Source: Halichondria panicea
Taxonomy: Eukaryota > Porifera > Demospongiae > Suberitida > Halichondriidae
Direction of reading: 5' to 3'
NCBI RefSeq assembly: GCF_963675165.1
Contig: NC_087393.1
Span: forward strand, 2,175,502 to 2,239,501
DNA length: 64,000 bases
In this document: piece after piece, positions 1-12,220 of the stretch
How positions within the stretch are numbered: the stretch's first letter is position 1
Layout of the letters: each line of letters starts with the position of its first letter
The notes under the pieces: model-generated
What the model saw: only the letters and a program-made list of their open reading frames with translations
What the model was told of the DNA's origin: nothing
The model's database searches: none
Translations under genes and position numbers: made by a program

Positions 1-619
1 GACTGCACGAGTAAAGGGCGTCATAGTAACAAATGTCAATTACCTAGATGCGGGAAACGTGATAGAGTAATTAAGAACCTAATTTCAACATGTTAATAGC
101 ACAACTAACGGTCCTAAACGAAAATCTAACCACTATATCTTCTAATTTATCGGACACTTCTAATTAGCCCAGACCAATTTTCTAATACAGCAGACACTCT
201 GGTATTTTAATTTTACAAATGTTTTGACAATACCTTGAAAGTTGAGATACATTCGTAGCATAATAGCCAGCAAAAGTGCTGCAAGTTAGTTTAGATAGCT
301 ACCCCATCCTACTAAAATGGTTGCCGCTAACCAAAAGACAGAAAATAAAGTCTGCTACAACATAGTCAATAACACATACCTCATGCATACCCTCACGCCC
401 CATCCCATTTCCCACATTCCAAACAACTTTTTACGCCATTTGTAAGCACCATTGCACATAAGTCTTCCTTTTCATTACTCATTAGAATGCTTTATCTATA
501 GTTTTATTGCTTGCTCCATAGTGACCCCTCGTTCAGGGGGTTGCAATTGTGTAATGTTTGGGGTTGACAGTGTTCAATTTTTTCCCCCATACCCACCAGT
601 CCAGGGGGTTATAGCTTAA
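1..619. other. AT-rich sequence without a recognised gene
   Basis: I see no convincing coding region, RNA gene or clear repeat here. It lies downstream of the 3' end of the minus-strand kinase gene and probably holds that gene's 3' UTR and intergenic DNA. Confidence 0.5.
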
Positions 620-2847
620 TTATTGCATGGTGTCCTGATTGATACCAGAGTCTGCCAGTTGCAAGGGTGCCTGTAGGCCACCTGCCTCTAGGCCCAGGAG
701 GTTAGGGGGTGGGCTAGTCACATGACCCATTAACTGTTGAGTCGGCATTCCTAGTGGCAGTATTTGCTGAGTCGGCATTTCTAGTGGCGGCACTTGCTGA
801 GTCGGCATTCCTGGTGGAGATACTTGCTGAGTCGGCATTCTTAGTGGAGGTATTTGCTGATTTATCATTTCAGGCGGCGGTGGTGACTGTACACTCTAAT
901 ACCGTATAGCGGGTAATTTTCGGGGGACAAAATATTATACAAAATATTCATGGTTCAACAATATTGAGACATTTCGTGGGTAATATGTTCGTGGTTGGAG
1001 CTTGCACTGCAGGTAAAGGTAGGCAAGGTCGCTTCATTCGTGGGTAAAATATTCGTGGTCAGACCTTCAACCACGAAAATTACACGCTATACGGTAGTAC
1101 ATCTCCTTTTAGTTTTAAACAGAAATTGCATTGTCTATTTAATACTTAGCATCATATATAGATACATCTTGTTTAATTTTCAGTTGAGCGCCAAGTAAAT
1201 TCTGGAATTATTGGCGCTTACGTAAATTAGAAAATAAGATTATAACGCGGCCTGTAGTCGAGGCTCTATATACAACTGATCTATGATAGCCTCGTGGAAA
1301 CACTACAGCTAAGGCCACTCCAAATGAGACTGTAGTTTCCCGTCCAATTCGCGCTTCCTGCTTTAGCTACCGCATTAATAGTCATTATGGCCATTATTTC
1401 TCTAATTATCCAATGAAATATTGAAATAACTTTTTTCTTGTTCTTTTTTTACTGTTTGTGGGTGTATGTGTGTATGGTAACATTTTTATGGGTGATTAAT
1501 TAAATTCATTGATGACGCAACACATGTATAATGAGTAATGAATAATGATAATACTGCTCACACCCGCATATAATTTACTAGAGTCTCTGACGGGAAACTA
1601 CAGTCTCGATCGGAGTGGCCTAATAGTACTCTTGCTAAGTGCAACTCTAATAATTAAATCCTCAAAACTGGAATTATAGTTTTTTCTTATTTTGTGCGCC
1701 ACTGGAAAATCAAAATTAATTTTTAGTGATGTTGTAATTAGAAAGGCGGTATATACCATAATTATACTCTATAGGACAAACCCAAAGCTTTTGCAAATCT
1801 TGCAATTATGGAAGCAGCTAGTGCTATAAGTATGTACTTACACATGTGCTGACAATCACATTTCCCTGTGGATACACTACTACATACGTAACATAGGAAG
1901 TAATTAACCCTCTCCCTCCCACTCACCATTCTGGGGTGCCTGTGACACAGCTCTCTGAGTGAGCTGCTCACTTCCTCAACTGCTGGTCTCTGCTCGGGTC
2001 GGTCGTGGAGGCAACAAACAGCGAGAGGATAAAGGGCGTGGTTCTCCCCCATTTGAACATGGACGGATGTGTTTCGTCTCATCAGCTCCATCTTCCCCTC
2101 ACGTTCGTATTGTGTCTTGTTTGGATCAGTGGATAAAATTGTGTACACCTTGGGCAAGTCTCCGATGACAGTGTGGATGATGAGATTCCCGAAAGAGAAG
2201 ATGTCCAGCTTGGTGGTGTAAATGGGATTCTCCACTTGGCTTTCCGGAGACATGTAGATGAGGTGTCCCGGATTAGTGGACAAGATGGTTGGCACTGTTG
2301 GGTCTACGTACCTGGACACGCCCAGGTCTCCGATCTTGGCAGTGAGGTCCTCAGTGAGCAGAATATTGGGAGCAGTGAGGTCTCGATGGATGAGGGGAGG
2401 GGTCAGAGAGTGAAGGTAGCGAAGGCCCTTAGATACATCGTACAGGATGTGGATTCTAGTGGCAAGGTTTGCCTCGGGATTCTTCTTGACAAAGTCGGCC
2501 AAATCAGAATGAAGCCTCTCCATTATCAGACTGATGTCGTTCTTGTCATGGCCATAATGAACTCCCTCAAAGCTGACCACGTTGGGATCATCCAAGCTCT
2601 TCAAAATGCAACACTCGTTGCGAAATTTTCTCACAATGAACTCCCTCTGCTGAGTGGGGGCATGAGGGTAGTAGTTGTCAGCTTGGAGCAAGATATTGTG
2701 AAGCTTTTTTGCAATACACTTTTTCCCGTTCACTGTGACTTTGAAGACTATTCCATAGGCCCCAGAACCCACTTTGTTTTCCTCCAGGCCCAGTCCCTCC
2801 ACCTGGACCACCAGAGCATCCAGATCCACTTCAGACAATTCAGCCAT
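620..2847 (-). CDS. TKL-like protein kinase with proline-rich repeat tail
   Basis: A two-exon gene: exon 1 is 2847-1927 and exon 2 is 886-620, joined in phase 0 (donor GTGAGT at 1926, acceptor ending ACAG at 887), giving about 395 residues. Exon 1 holds a near-complete kinase domain. The glycine loop is VGSGAYGIVF, the ATP lysine lies in KCIAKKL, the catalytic loop is HRDLTAPN, the metal-binding triplet is DLG rather than DFG, and the APE-like motif is SPE. HRDLT and DLG are also present in the kinase at 12.2 kb, so both probably belong to the same sponge TKL expansion. Exon 2 encodes a low-complexity tail with five MPTQQ repeats in Pro/Gln-rich sequence. No signal peptide or membrane span is evident, so a cytosolic kinase is inferred. 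The splice is inferred from phase and consensus. Without it the frame runs on past the donor into a hydrophobic tail. The intron carries two miniature elements. Confidence 0.75.
900..1096. repeat. MITE, TACCGTATAGC family, copy 1
   Basis: Inverted termini read TACCGTATAGCGGGTAATTT at the left and the matching complement ending GCTATACGGTA at the right. The interior is AT-rich with repeated TTCGTGG blocks and has no coding capacity. It lies in the intron of the kinase gene. A close copy interrupts the CCP array near 55.9 kb and more diverged ones occur near 5.5 and 6.5 kb. Confidence 0.8.
1311..1622. repeat. MITE with GGCCACTCC termini
   Basis: About 33 bp at the left end (GGCCACTCC, then GACTGTAGTTTCCCGTC) recurs inverted at the right end, with TAA on both outer flanks. 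No coding region lies between. This is a non-autonomous DNA element inside the kinase intron; its superfamily is not clear. Confidence 0.7.
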
Positions 2848-3063
2848 CTTTCACAGAAAAACTTGGATGGATATAAGGAGGGCGTAAACAAGCCATCACG
2901 CATGCGCAGTTATAGACAATCACCTGGGAATTGGAAGCGTGCTTGATGGGCATACCTAAACTTACTATAATGTTTGTTCTTCATATCTTTACCTTACTTA
3001 GATTTCGATTTATATCTGTCTACCCGTTTGTACTTACCTTAACTACTCGTTTCGCCATAAAGG

Positions 3064-3065
<2 letters not shown>

Positions 3066-3102
<37 letters not shown>
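3066..3102 (+). repeat. 37 bp poly(A) tract
   Basis: An uninterrupted run of 37 A. It could be the tail of an old retroposed sequence, but no SINE or gene copy was recognised upstream and no target duplication was found. Otherwise 2848-3602 shows no gene. Confidence 0.6.
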
Positions 3103-3105
<3 letters not shown>

Positions 3106-3602
3106 GACTCTGCATAGCGCATGCTGAGGCTGGCCATGGCCGGCTGGACTGAACATTATGAGCTGAATCATGGTACATGGTTTGGTCCTATTTGCTCTTC
3201 AAAAGTGGTAAGCCAGTGTTAGAATGCCAATTTACAAGGCATGATACCACACCACAGAATGCATCAACTGTATGAGTTTTATCATATGGTTTTATCAAGC
3301 TCATTCACGACCACATGATCGATACGCTTCAAAGAATTATGGAATGTTGTCAATATTATTCACAAGTTACCATTCCCACATGTGCCCACAATTTTATGGT
3401 AGTGGTATTCAAAGCATTTTTGGAGACCTCGTTTCTAATTCTCCTGATGGGATATAAAAAAAACATTCACCGATTGATGTAATTACAGCGCCACCATAAT
3501 TACAGCGCCACGTCAGCATTAGCATAATTTTTAAGGTCCTAAAAAAAGAGCCTACCGTTGCTTACCGTTGCTGGGATTATTTTTTTTCTGGCATTTATAA
3601 AA

Positions 3603-4788
3603 GGCTTGTTTGAGACATCAAGACAATCATCCTGCATCTTTGACTTCCTTCACACTTCTGAACAATTGTCTAACCCATAGCTACAGTCAATAAATGTTGT
3701 TTACGAGTCACTCAGCTCTCTAGAAAGTGAAACTGAGCTAGACCATGCCCATTTTCTCTGCAAATTGTATATACTAGCTATAGAACATAAGCGCCACCAT
3801 AATTTAGGCGCCAGCTGGACTGAACCCACTTTTTTATAATCTAAAAGATGCACCACTCAGATTTACGTCAGTTACGGTATACCGTAATCGTTGTAATTGT
3901 AGCACCATTAGATTCGCCACTCCTGGCATTGCTCTGGTTTAAGACTATGCGCCAACGCCCTTTAGTATAGTATATACGTAGCCAGGGTGTGGCAAAGGGG
4001 GTAATTGCCCCTGAATCTTTACTATTCAGTTCAGGTTAGTGCATCTGATCTAGCTGAGCACCCCATTTTCTTTCGAACCTTGCTGGCAAGCAAAACGCTT
4101 TAGTCTTTAAACTGTGATCTAGACTATAGTTCTTGTCCTTAGCTAAAAACTGGTAGGTGGCAGGAGTAAAGTGTATCCAAATAGAGAAATGTAATTAACC
4201 CTAAAGTGGGTGTGGTTGTACATTTATAGTAGTGATTCGTATTCAGGTGTGCATGCGGCTTGTTTGAGACATCAAGACAATCATCCTGCATCTTTGACTT
4301 CCTTCTCGCTTCTGAACAGTTGTCTACCCCATAGACGTCTAGCTACAGTCAATGAATGTTGTTTACGACTCACTCAGAGTCAAGCTCAATAGCAAGTGAA
4401 ACTGAGCTAAACCACGGCCATTTTCTCTGCAAATTGTATATACTAGCTGTAGAGCGCCAGCTGGACTGAACTCACTTTTTTGTAATGCGCCACTCAGATT
4501 TACATCAGTTACGGTATACCGTAATTGTTGTATTATAGCACCATTAGATTCACCAGGAGTAGATTCACCACTCCTGGCGTTGCTCTGCGCCAACGCCCTT
4601 TAGTATATACGTAGCCAGAGTGTGGCAAAGGGGGTAATTGCCCCCTGGATCTTTACTATTCAGTTCAGGTTAGTGCATCTGATCTAGCTGAGCACCCCAT
4701 TTTCTTTCGAACCTTGTTGGCCCGGCAATCAAAACGTTTTAGTCTTTAAACTGTGATCTAGACTATAGTTCTTGTCCTTAGCTAAACT
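3603..4788. repeat. Tandem segmental duplication, about 654 bp period
   Basis: The segment starting GGCTTGTTTGAGACATC at 3603 recurs at 4257. The copies share ordered blocks to about 4150 and 4788, including the CTACAGTCAAT, CGGTATACCGTAAT, GTGTGGCAAAGGGGG and GTGATCTAGACTATAG stretches, with small indels. No reading frame is conserved across the copies, so this looks like non-coding duplication. Confidence 0.8.
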
Positions 4789-5447
4789 AGCTTGCATGTT
4801 CTATGCAAATAAAACATCAGGCCACACCCAATTAAGTAGAGATAATTATGATGTTATTATCAAGAGGCGTGGCTTCCGGTCAGAATTTCGATCCTCTGGC
4901 TCATCTCTTGCTCTTGATATTTCATATAACTAAACTGCTGACTAGACACACAAATAGCGCAGACTCAGTATATTTACAGCTTTTAATTCTTTTATTCACA
5001 CGTGATCTCAACATCCTTCCAACCTCCTCTGCATGCCCTCAAAATCAATCAATATAAATGTTGCTAATGATTCGTAAATAACATGACTGTTCTATAATTC
5101 TCCTCATGATGTTCTGTATATAAGATACATGCCAAATGTGGGCAATTCAGTAAAGTGTTGAATGTCCTTGTTATTCAGATACTTGGATGGCTGTTCTCCT
5201 GACAACATGAAGCCTGAGGTCAAACTGCACTGTCCATTCTTCTCACTCTGTCAGGCTGTGTTCTGTGTGTGTGTGTTCAGGCGTAAAGGCACTACTGGAC
5301 TCACCAGATGGTGAGTTACAGATCAATGTACTTTGTGTGCCATTGATAGTAGAAAGCCTAAGCCTGGTAAAATTAATGACTCCTCAAAAACGTGTTAACT
5401 TGTAGTAGTTACACATCGTCACATCACTGATAACACTTTAGACAAAC
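4789..5447. other. No recognised gene
   Basis: Short open stretches exist but none resembles a known protein or has good splice context. Confidence 0.4.
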
Positions 5448-5605
5448 TACCGTATATCGGGTATATTTCGAGGTTATAAACTTTTTGCAGATTTAATTTT
5501 CGCAGAATAGCAGCAGCATGCTATTAAATTCGTGTTCGGGTGCATGCCTAATAAGCAAAAACCGTGAACATTTATACCCTCGAAATTATACACGCTAAAT
5601 GGTAG
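5448..5605. repeat. MITE, TACCGTATA family, diverged short copy
   Basis: It starts TACCGTATATCGGGTA and ends with the approximate inverse, GAAATTATACACGCTAAATGGTA. The interior is shorter than the copy at 900-1096. It is probably an older member of the same family. Confidence 0.6.
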
Positions 5606-5771
5606 TTATTGTTGTGTAGAGGAGTGAAATTCTTCGAGACAGCTCAATTTTGAGAGAGTCGTCTCGACTCAACCCTCTCAAAGTGAGTATAGTTGCCCCG
5701 GTTGTGACCTGACTGTGTGCATTGTGTTAGACTTAATCTGCATTTTGTCCATTCCTCACCCTCACAATCTG

Positions 5772-5801
5772 TCCACCCACCCACCCACACACACACACAC
5801 T
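5772..5801. repeat. CCCA / CA simple repeat
   Basis: A short run of CCCA units passes into a CA microsatellite. The surrounding 5606-6541 shows no recognised gene. Confidence 0.7.
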
Positions 5802-6541
5802 CAGGTGTGCCTCCCAACAGTAGTGTGCTATATATTTGCCATTGAGGCGTACATGAGTGTAGTATTGTAAAAACTTGACGCTTGTACTTATTCTTATTAG
5901 TTAGTTACTATGGTGTTTGTTAGGAATGTATGATTAGCCCTTAACTGTTTCCTGTATGTGTGCTTTTTGTTCTATTGTTCTATTGTAAGGAGGCCCTGCG
6001 TGTCTCTTCTATTTATAGCTTGTCTATTTATAGCTGTGTGTCAGTCCGTCCATGTGCTTTTGTCTTTTGTCTATTAACTTTCTAGCTGTCCAACTGTGTG
6101 TGCCGTGCTGATTACTCTAGCCAACATGTAGTTACGTTGCTAAGTAGTTCCAGTGGCATATCTAGAAGGGGTTCTTTGGGCTCAATTGAACTCCCCTCTG
6201 AGACATTAGTGAGTGGGAGGCTAAAGCGACTAGTTAGCAAGGTGTTCCTTTATTACTAGCTTTGACATGCACTTATCACTACTTATACCTTTAGTTGCTT
6301 TGTCTGTGCAGTTTTTGTGACCAAAAGGGCTAATTAAAACTCTCCAGCGCATACTGACTGTTTAGAAAAAGACAAGTGATTATTAGGATAAAATTGTCGT
6401 AATGCGCATGCAACTGTTTTGAAGAAGTGACGAACCTTTTTTGGGTAAAAGATCCGCTACTGATCGATGAGTTCCATGACCACATAGTGCTCCGGCATGA
6501 ACTATATATACGTGTTTGAGGGATTCACTCTATTATGTCTG

Positions 6542-7453
6542 TACCGTATAGCCGGTAATTTTCATATGGGACAAAATGTTCGTGGTTTTCGTGGTTAAAG
6601 CTCTGACCACGAATATTTTACCCACAAATGAAGCAACCTTGCCTACTGTGCATCCAGTCTAGAGAGTGTAGAATACAAAAATAGGTGAGTTAGTTGTACT
6701 TAAATGTATCTCAAGATTGGAATGTTTCTAAGAAATTGTGCTGATACCATTGTATAGGTAAAAAAATAAGCTACAACATGATTCAAAAATATTTCCCGTT
6801 GTTGTAGTGGGAAATCATTTTAGGAGTGATCGTAAAAAAATGTATATACGTAACATCAATTATCTCCGGAACTAAAGTATTTCTGGACAAATTTTTCTTA
6901 TCAAAAGTTAGACAATTTATTCAAGCTTACTTTGTGTAATTTTTGGACATTAGCCGTAAGACCTTCTTAAAATCTCTCCCTAACCAAAACGGCACTACAA
7001 ACTAGCAATTTTGAGCACTGCGGAGGATGTGTAGATATTTAAGCAACATTGAACCTTTCATAAGATAGCCAAACTATCTATAGATGTTGTGACAAATTTC
7101 CAAACCTTAGCCGGAACCGTTGGCCTTTTCTCTCCCTAACCGATTACCCACTATATACACCACAAACCCACCACCTTATGTTTTCATGGAAACAATTTTG
7201 GATATGTTGTAGCTTATTCATTCGCCTACACAATGGTATCAGCAGATTTTCTTAGAAATGTCCAATCATAAGATATTTACATTTAAATACAACTATACTC
7301 ACAGATTTTAGGTATTCTACTCTTTAGACTGGATGCACTGTACCTTTACCTGTAGTGCAAGCAGCAACCACGCAAATATTATCCGCCACAAAGTGACTAA
7401 ATATTGCTCAACCACGAATTTTTTGTCCCCAAAAAATTACTTGCTATACGGTC
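6542..7453. repeat. TACCGTATAG MITE split by a second MITE
   Basis: The outer element begins TACCGTATAGCCGGTAA at 6542 and ends TTGCTATACGGT near 7453. Its interior matches the 900-1096 family up to the GCCTAC block at 6646, then resumes at 7341 (TACCTTTACC). A second element (6647-7340) therefore inserted here, with TAC present on both sides. Confidence 0.75.
6647..7340. repeat. Inner MITE with long inverted arms (GCATCCAGTCTA)
   Basis: Both arms run more than 130 bp inward. They share the order GCATCCAGTCTA, GTAGAATAC, AGTTGTA, GCTGATACCATTGT and AATAAGCTACAACAT in inverted orientation. The roughly 400 bp core has no coding capacity. A TAC duplication at the junctions is seen. A partial copy lies at about 10199-10420. 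Confidence 0.75.
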
Positions 7454-7559
7454 CATGCACATTCACTCATGTGTGACTATTACTCAGCCTGGGATACTTT
7501 TTGTACATGCATACTGTTTACAGTACCCGTCTTTACTGCAATATTTAATTGAGCCTATA

Positions 7560-8420
7560 ATTATAAATTAAGTGATTACTAGGATAAAATTGTCGTAAAA
7601 TTGTTATTGCAATAAAGTTTAATTGAGCCTATAATTATAAATTATTATTAGTGCTCACCAAAGGAATCGGGTTTGCTGTTTCCTCTAAAATAGATCTGGA
7701 TAATTTGTATGACTGTGCAATTCGTGAATAAGAAAACCAGCTAGTAGTTTAAATTGCAGTATTAATTATATTGCTGTATATATACCGCAGGCATTCAGTG
7801 ACACCCACACGTGCATGTGTGTACGTACTACTCTGGAATGCTTTTTGTATACAGTCAAATAATCCCACCTGTACTTCAATAAACCTTAATTGAGCCTATA
7901 ATTATAAGTGCTCAACAAAGGCTGTCTGCAACTGAAGTAAACAGAGCCACGTATATACCTGACGTGTTTGCAATTTATTGAGTCAGTGCTCATCACTAAG
8001 CAACTGGTGACCAGTTTTTGAGGCTTCAAGCAGCCATTATACCCTCAATCACTCTGACAGGTGTTCCGAAATTCAGAAAATTTACCACTTGAGTAAGTCA
8101 CTAGTATACTGTCACATTGATACTTTGAACAAGATCCCACACATGTAATTGTGTTAAACCAAAGCTATACTGATCTAAATAAGTAAATTACGATAATTAT
8201 AATATAATTATGGCTGTATAATATACCGTAGGCATTCAGTGACACCCATAAATTATGTGCATGCATGTGTGACGTACTACTCTAGAATGCTTTTTGTACA
8301 GTCAGGCTATAATTATAACTTCATATAAACTGCTCACAAAGGAATAGTTTGCTGTTCCATATATCTGAAGTAAACAGAGCCATGCACCTGAATAATTTGT
8401 ACGTGTATGGTGTAATTTTT
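7560..8420. repeat. Degenerate dispersed/tandem duplications
   Basis: Two or three diverged copies of ordered blocks occur: GCATTCAGTGACACCC with GTACTACTCTGGAATGC near 7.79 and 8.23 kb, and CTATAATTATAA with GAAGTAAACAGAGCCA near 7.90 and 8.31 kb. There is no coding signal. It looks like old local duplication upstream of the crystallin gene. Confidence 0.55.
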
Positions 8421-8761
8421 GTGAATTTTGTCTAATAACTATTTTCAAGGATAGCAGTTTTTTTGCGGACTTATAATTATATTGAACAGGCATTTTCACG
8501 ATTGAAATGTTCTGGCTTGATGAAATTCAGAAAATAATAGTCTTGAAAATTGTATTCCTAGCCACATTTCTTGGAATGTACTGACAATTTAATGGGAGCA
8601 TGACTCTGTAACGTAGCAGGTAATTTTCGAGATATCATGTTACACAGTCACTTACAATACATGCAGTAACACCACAATTATAAGTATAGCATACGTATAC
8701 ATGTATGTGAACATCTGGATATATACATCACATCATCAGATTTGCAACATTTAAGTTGGGC

Positions 8762-8767
8762 TATAAA
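8762..8767 (+). promoter_or_regulatory. TATA box of the crystallin gene
   Basis: TATAAA lies in the context GGGCTATAAAAGAG, 92 bp upstream of the crystallin start codon. Transcription would begin near 8790, leaving a short 5' UTR. It is a good core-promoter match, but no experiment supports it here. Confidence 0.6.
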
Positions 8768-8853
8768 AGAGAATGACTGGATGAGGCAAGTATCTCTGCA
8801 GATACTATATCCAACTTCTCCTCATCCTTAATAACAAGCTTCAACCAATAATT

Positions 8854-10148
8854 ATGACTAGTTCGACTGCGTAAGTATAAGCATGTTCTTATAGATCTAG
8901 ATTTAACCGCCATCATACATGCATGCAACATCTCTACAATTGTCTAGCTATAGATACAGTATATAGATCTGTGTTAGATTTAACCTTATGATTTCGTTTT
9001 CCCTGCAGAAAGCCTGATGTTATCCTGTATGAGCATGATTTCAAAGGCCAGACCCTTCCCCTTTCCAAGGCTACCCCCAACTTCGTTCCTCTCAACTTCA
9101 ACGACAAAGCCTCCTCTGTTGAGGTAGTAAGCGGTGTGTGGACTGTCTACCAGCATGTCAACTACGAAGGGAGAAGGCTCACCCTGGGAGTGGGAAAGTA
9201 CGACTATGAATTCATCTCGAAGAGAATTGGAAATGATGTAATTTCCTCTGCTAGGCCTGCTGAGATAATCCTGTATCAGCATGCCCAGTTCCAAGGGAAA
9301 ATTCTGAATTTATACGATGACACTCAAAGCTTGGTTCCGCTGGGTTTTAACGACATTGTGTCTTCTATTGAGGTCACCTTTGGCGAATGGTCAGTGTACG
9401 AACACGTCAACTACCAAGGAGTGCGACTCGATTTGAATGTCGGGAAATACGACATCGACTACATAACCAAGAATATGGGAAACGATGTCATCTCTTCTGT
9501 GAAACTGAGGTAGCACCTTGCATGTATCATTATTATAATTATAGCTATATAATTATTATGCCAGCTATAGGCGATAGTTTTATGTAAACCATTTTGCAGC
9601 ATAATTTTATTTATTGATTGGTGATTCCCTTCCCCTGTAGAGTTCCTGATATTATCTTGTACGAACATGCTGAATACAAGGGCCAGACTCTTCCCCTAAC
9701 AGAAGCTACCCCTAACTTTGTTCCTCTCGGCTTTAACGACAAAGCCTCCTCCATTGAGGTCACAAGTGGAAAGTGGACTGTCTACCAGGATGTGGACTAC
9801 AAAGGGAACAGCCTCACTTTAGGAGAGGGAAAGTACGATTTCAGTTTCATCTCAGGAAAAATCGGAAATGATGTAATTTCTTCTGCTAGGCCTGCCGAAA
9901 TAACACTGTTTGAGCATGCTAAATTCGATGGAAAACGCATGAAATTGTCTAAAGATACTCCAAGTTTGGTTCCGCTAGGTTTTAACGACATTGTGTCCTC
10001 CATTGAAGTCACATTTGGTGAATGGAAGGTGTATGAGCACGTCAACTACCAAGGAAAGAGTCTCCTTCTGAAAGTTGGTAGGTATGACATTGACTACATC
10101 AAGAAGAATCTAGGAAACGATGTAATCTCCTCTGTAAAGCTTGCTTGA
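8854..10148 (+). CDS. Four-domain calcium-binding beta/gamma-crystallin
   Basis: Three exons: 8854-8870 (a 17 nt start exon), 9009-9509 and 9641-10148, with clean GT-AG introns that keep phase, giving 341 residues. Exons 2 and 3 each encode two crystallin domains, so there are eight Greek-key motifs. These show repeated aromatic turns of the type LYEHxxFxGQ and VYxHVNYxGxxL. All eight carry the calcium signature N/D-N/D-x-x-S-S: NDKASS twice, NDIVSS twice, NDVISS four times. There is no signal peptide in MTSSTAKPD, so a cytosolic, calcium-stabilised protein is likely. The two large exons are near copies and therefore arose by duplication of a two-domain unit. Non-lens beta/gamma-crystallins are known from sponges; the role here is unknown. 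Confidence 0.9.
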
Positions 10149-10198
10149 AAAGAACACTTACACACTACAGCTTAGCTTACAAGAACAATACCAGTATG

Positions 10199-10420
10199 CA
10201 GTGTATCCAGTCTATAGAGAGTAGAATACACATAATATTTATGGAGTAGTTGTACTTAAAATGTATCTTAAGATTGGAACATTTCTGCTGATACCATTGT
10301 GTAGGTAAATGAATAAGCTACAACATATATAATTATTTCCTCAAAGTTGTTAGATGAAAGCGGGGGTGATCGTAAAAAAATGTGTGTGACATCAATTATC
10401 TCTGGAACTAAAGTCTTATA
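10199..10420. repeat. Partial copy of the GCATCCAGTCTA MITE
   Basis: It begins CAGTGTATCCAGTCTATAGAG and runs through the same arm blocks (GAGTAGAATAC, GCTGATACCATTGTGTAGG, AATAAGCTACAACAT) and part of the core (GGTGATCGTAAAAAAATG) as the element at 6647-7340. It then stops, without the second arm. Confidence 0.7.
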
Positions 10421-12220
10421 AATACACCTTCACTGCCATGCACACCCCTGTATTAAAATTCTATGCCAGTTGACCTGATCAATCTTTCTTCACTGTTTGT
10501 ATATAATTACTATAATAAGTGCTAACCTAGTGGCTAATCTTTCCTGCAGTCAGAGCTTGTTTAGTTAATGACCCTGTGCCATCGTGTTAGGTAAAGGTCA
10601 TTAACTGAACCTAGACTAGAAGCTTTTTTTTTAGACCGAACATCGGTAGGGGTTGTGGCATGATTGTGAGCATAATAGGCACATTTTTTAGGGTGAAGAA
10701 TTGTGCCTATTAAATAGGCACATTTTTATGAGAACAATAGGCAGGTTTTGGAAGAACAGGTCAGTACGAATCATATAGTGTAAACGTTTGTAGACGGTGG
10801 TCTGATGGTCGCGATGGAAGTACTGATACTAATTATCTCCTTGGCATTCTGTATTATAGATAAGAGTCATGTGACCATTATTTATAGTTTAATGTTACTT
10901 GTTAATAGGCAATTAATAGGTTGTTATCTTGAGTACGGTATCTTGAGCATAATCTACAAACCTCTAAACATCGGCCTAGGAATAAAGCTGTAACACTGAA
11001 TTTGTAGCTGGCCTAGCAAGTAATTTGTAAGTACCAGATCACCACGTCCGCTTTGCTCTATCAGGTGGAACAGAGATGACTTCATACTGATTAAGAGCTG
11101 CACAGATGTTTACACACGCAGACACTATAAAAGTGACTGAATCCTCTCATGCCTATATACCTATTGTAGAGGAAGTACAGTGTACACACTTATCAATGAC
11201 TTAATCTAAGCAGTATAATTATAGGGGGGAAAGTTCTAAGGACAGTAGACAACCACCTGACATTGAGCGTCAGGAAAACATCACCTTACATGAACTTGAA
11301 GACAAATAATATAATTCCTGTTAGGGATGGCCCTGTAAAATGTTATTGTCTGGCACACACATGCACAACTTCCTAATAGCAAAATCTCACACTCGCACTA
11401 CAATTCAATACGTTTGTTGTCCAGCCTATACTGGCTGTTCTCTGTGGCTATAACTGTGCTCATAATGGCATCTGGATGAGCTAGGGGTCGAGACTACCAA
11501 CAAGTCGCATAATGTAGAGGCTGCAAATGCACACTAAGTATAAATCGACGCAAGATCTGCAAAGCAGCCGAATAGTACTTAAGCTGATTTTGGCGATGGC
11601 AATTTATATACCTTGGGTGATATACTTTTACAGGTAGCTGTTTAGCACATTAATTTTAAATGCCCCATCAGACCGAATACTTACTTTAACCGCAATTACA
11701 GTAAAAAGTCTATATTTATACGATTAACCGGAAGTTGCTGCATATACAAGCAAAGTGCAATGATGCACACTTGTGTTTGCATACTGAGGTGCGATCATGC
11801 ATGTATCATGCATTCATCTTACGTAGCATGTATGCATCATGCTGATGACCTAGCTAGGAGTACACTAACAACTAGGACTTCAATAGCTGTTAATAGTCAC
11901 CACAAAGGATGTGGGTATCAGAGGGGTTTAATCTGGTAGATCTAGTCATGTCATTCCGACCCATGTATTCCATGCCTGGCGCTCATTTGCATTGTTCTAG
12001 CGCGCAGTGCGCATCACGCTATGACGGCATAGGGGCTTGCACTAACAAAGGGAGGAAGTAGAGCGTGTATAGTTATAGTTAACTACAGTAGTAGATCTAG
12101 TTTTATGATATATATGAACAAATTAGAAGAATCTTCAAACAGGCTAGATATATCTGTAGTGTTCTTTGGCGAATCCAACTGTCTTATTGTGATTAGATCT
12201 AGATAGCCAGATAGACATTC
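10421..12220. other. Intergenic region between crystallin and kinase-kelch genes
   Basis: No supported gene, RNA or repeat was recognised. It includes the probable promoter of the kinase-kelch gene, but I could not pick a core element with confidence. Confidence 0.4.

Noticed and set aside
2173-2946. Long plus-strand open frame (257 residues)
   Set aside because: Exactly opposite the kinase exon; its sequence has no family character and mirrors the kinase codons.
3860-4560. CGGTATACCG palindromes as regulatory operators
   Set aside because: They occur once in each copy of a tandem duplication and look like a fused end of the TACCGTATA repeat family rather than a site.
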